A stretch of 40,871 bases of DNA from Ureaplasma diversum NCTC 246. Lineage in GTDB: Bacteria; Bacillota_I; Bacilli_A; Mycoplasmatales; Mycoplasmoidaceae. Below, piece by piece: positions 40,570 to 40,871 of the stretch. A model generated the notes under the pieces. It had not been told where the DNA came from, did not search any database, and was given only the letters and a program-made list of their open reading frames with translations. Numbering within the stretch: the first letter of the stretch is position 1; the number at the start of each line of letters is the position of its first letter. The translations under genes and the position numbers were made by a program. Location: assembly GCF_000731915.1 (NCBI RefSeq), contig NZ_JFDP01000002.1:1-40871 (forward strand). The letters run 5' to 3'.

Positions 40570-40871
40570 TTACCTATACAAAAGTTTTTAAATAGTTCAT
40601 CTAAAAAGTCGTAGTTCTCTCCAACTCCAAGAATTTCATTTAATTTGTGATTACACATCTCTAAATCACCAATTACAAGATCAACTGTTGCATTATTGTT
40701 TAAATGATTAATTACTTGTTTAATAATTAATTGAACTTGTTCTAATAAACCAACTTGACGAGCAGATTGTAATAATTCTTGATTTGAGTTTTCAAACTCA
40801 TGAGTATGAAATAATTGTTTAATTGCTTTAATTAAGGGTTCAATCTCTTGTTCTTTAGCATTAATATAAAG
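40570..40871 (-). CDS. mnmE: tRNA modification GTPase MnmE, C-terminal part (runs off window)
   Basis: Only the last 100 codons are present; the gene enters from beyond the window end. MnmE with MnmG modifies the wobble uridine of tRNAs. The terminal sequence ILGVGENYDFLDELFKNFCI-GK is typical: it ends in the invariant C-x-G-K motif containing the catalytic Cys. The helical segment RQVGLLEQVQLIIKQVINHL also fits. Confidence 0.92.

Overview
The window is an AT-rich mollicute chromosome segment. UGA must be read as tryptophan: many conserved genes (dnaB, gatB, rpoA, secY, rplB, rplE, potA, serS and others) stay open only if in-frame TGA codons are translated, and each falls at a natural Trp position. 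Gene content and local order (rpsF-ssb-rpsR-rplI-dnaB ... ung ... gatC-gatA-gatB; potA-potB-potC-potD; mnmE-tatD-serS) resemble the Mycoplasma pneumoniae / M. genitalium / M. gallisepticum group. I infer a member of that group; the species cannot be fixed from the sequence alone.

Layout. (1) 293-3602, plus strand: rpsF, ssb, rpsR, rplI and the replicative helicase dnaB. (2) 3626-10182, plus strand: a large lipoprotein overlapping uracil-DNA glycosylase (ung), an ECF-transporter substrate-binding (S) protein, and the tRNA amidotransferase genes gatC-gatA-gatB, closed by a clear terminator at 10193. (3) 10257-16761, plus strand: an accessory island with a small double-membrane-anchored protein, a proline/glutamine/lysine-rich lipoprotein with a CAA repeat tract, a lipoprotein with a trypsin-like DUF31 peptidase domain, a gene fragment, and a solitary CcrM/HinfI-type adenine methyltransferase. 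(4) 16835-32117, minus strand: the S10-spc-alpha ribosomal supercluster from rpsJ to rplQ, including secY, adk, map, infA and rpoA. It runs from a near-consensus promoter at 32246-32274 to a bidirectional terminator shared with the methyltransferase. (5) 32348-38352, minus strand: a polyamine ABC transporter operon, potA-potB-potC-potD, with overlapping genes. (6) 38479-40871, minus strand: serS, tatD and the 3' end of mnmE.

The ribosomal, GatCAB, DnaB/SSB, SerS and MnmE genes are housekeeping. The cell-envelope genes (four lipoproteins, the ECF S component and the polyamine importer) fit a wall-less parasite that imports vitamins and polyamines and displays surface lipoproteins.

The least ordinary part is the 10.2-16.8 kb island. 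Four of its open frames appear to share a beta-sandwich (FN3/Ig-like) module pattern, one of them is fused to a serine-peptidase domain, and the island lies where two conserved gene blocks both break their usual order. No rRNA, tRNA, IS element, CRISPR array or phage gene was recognised.
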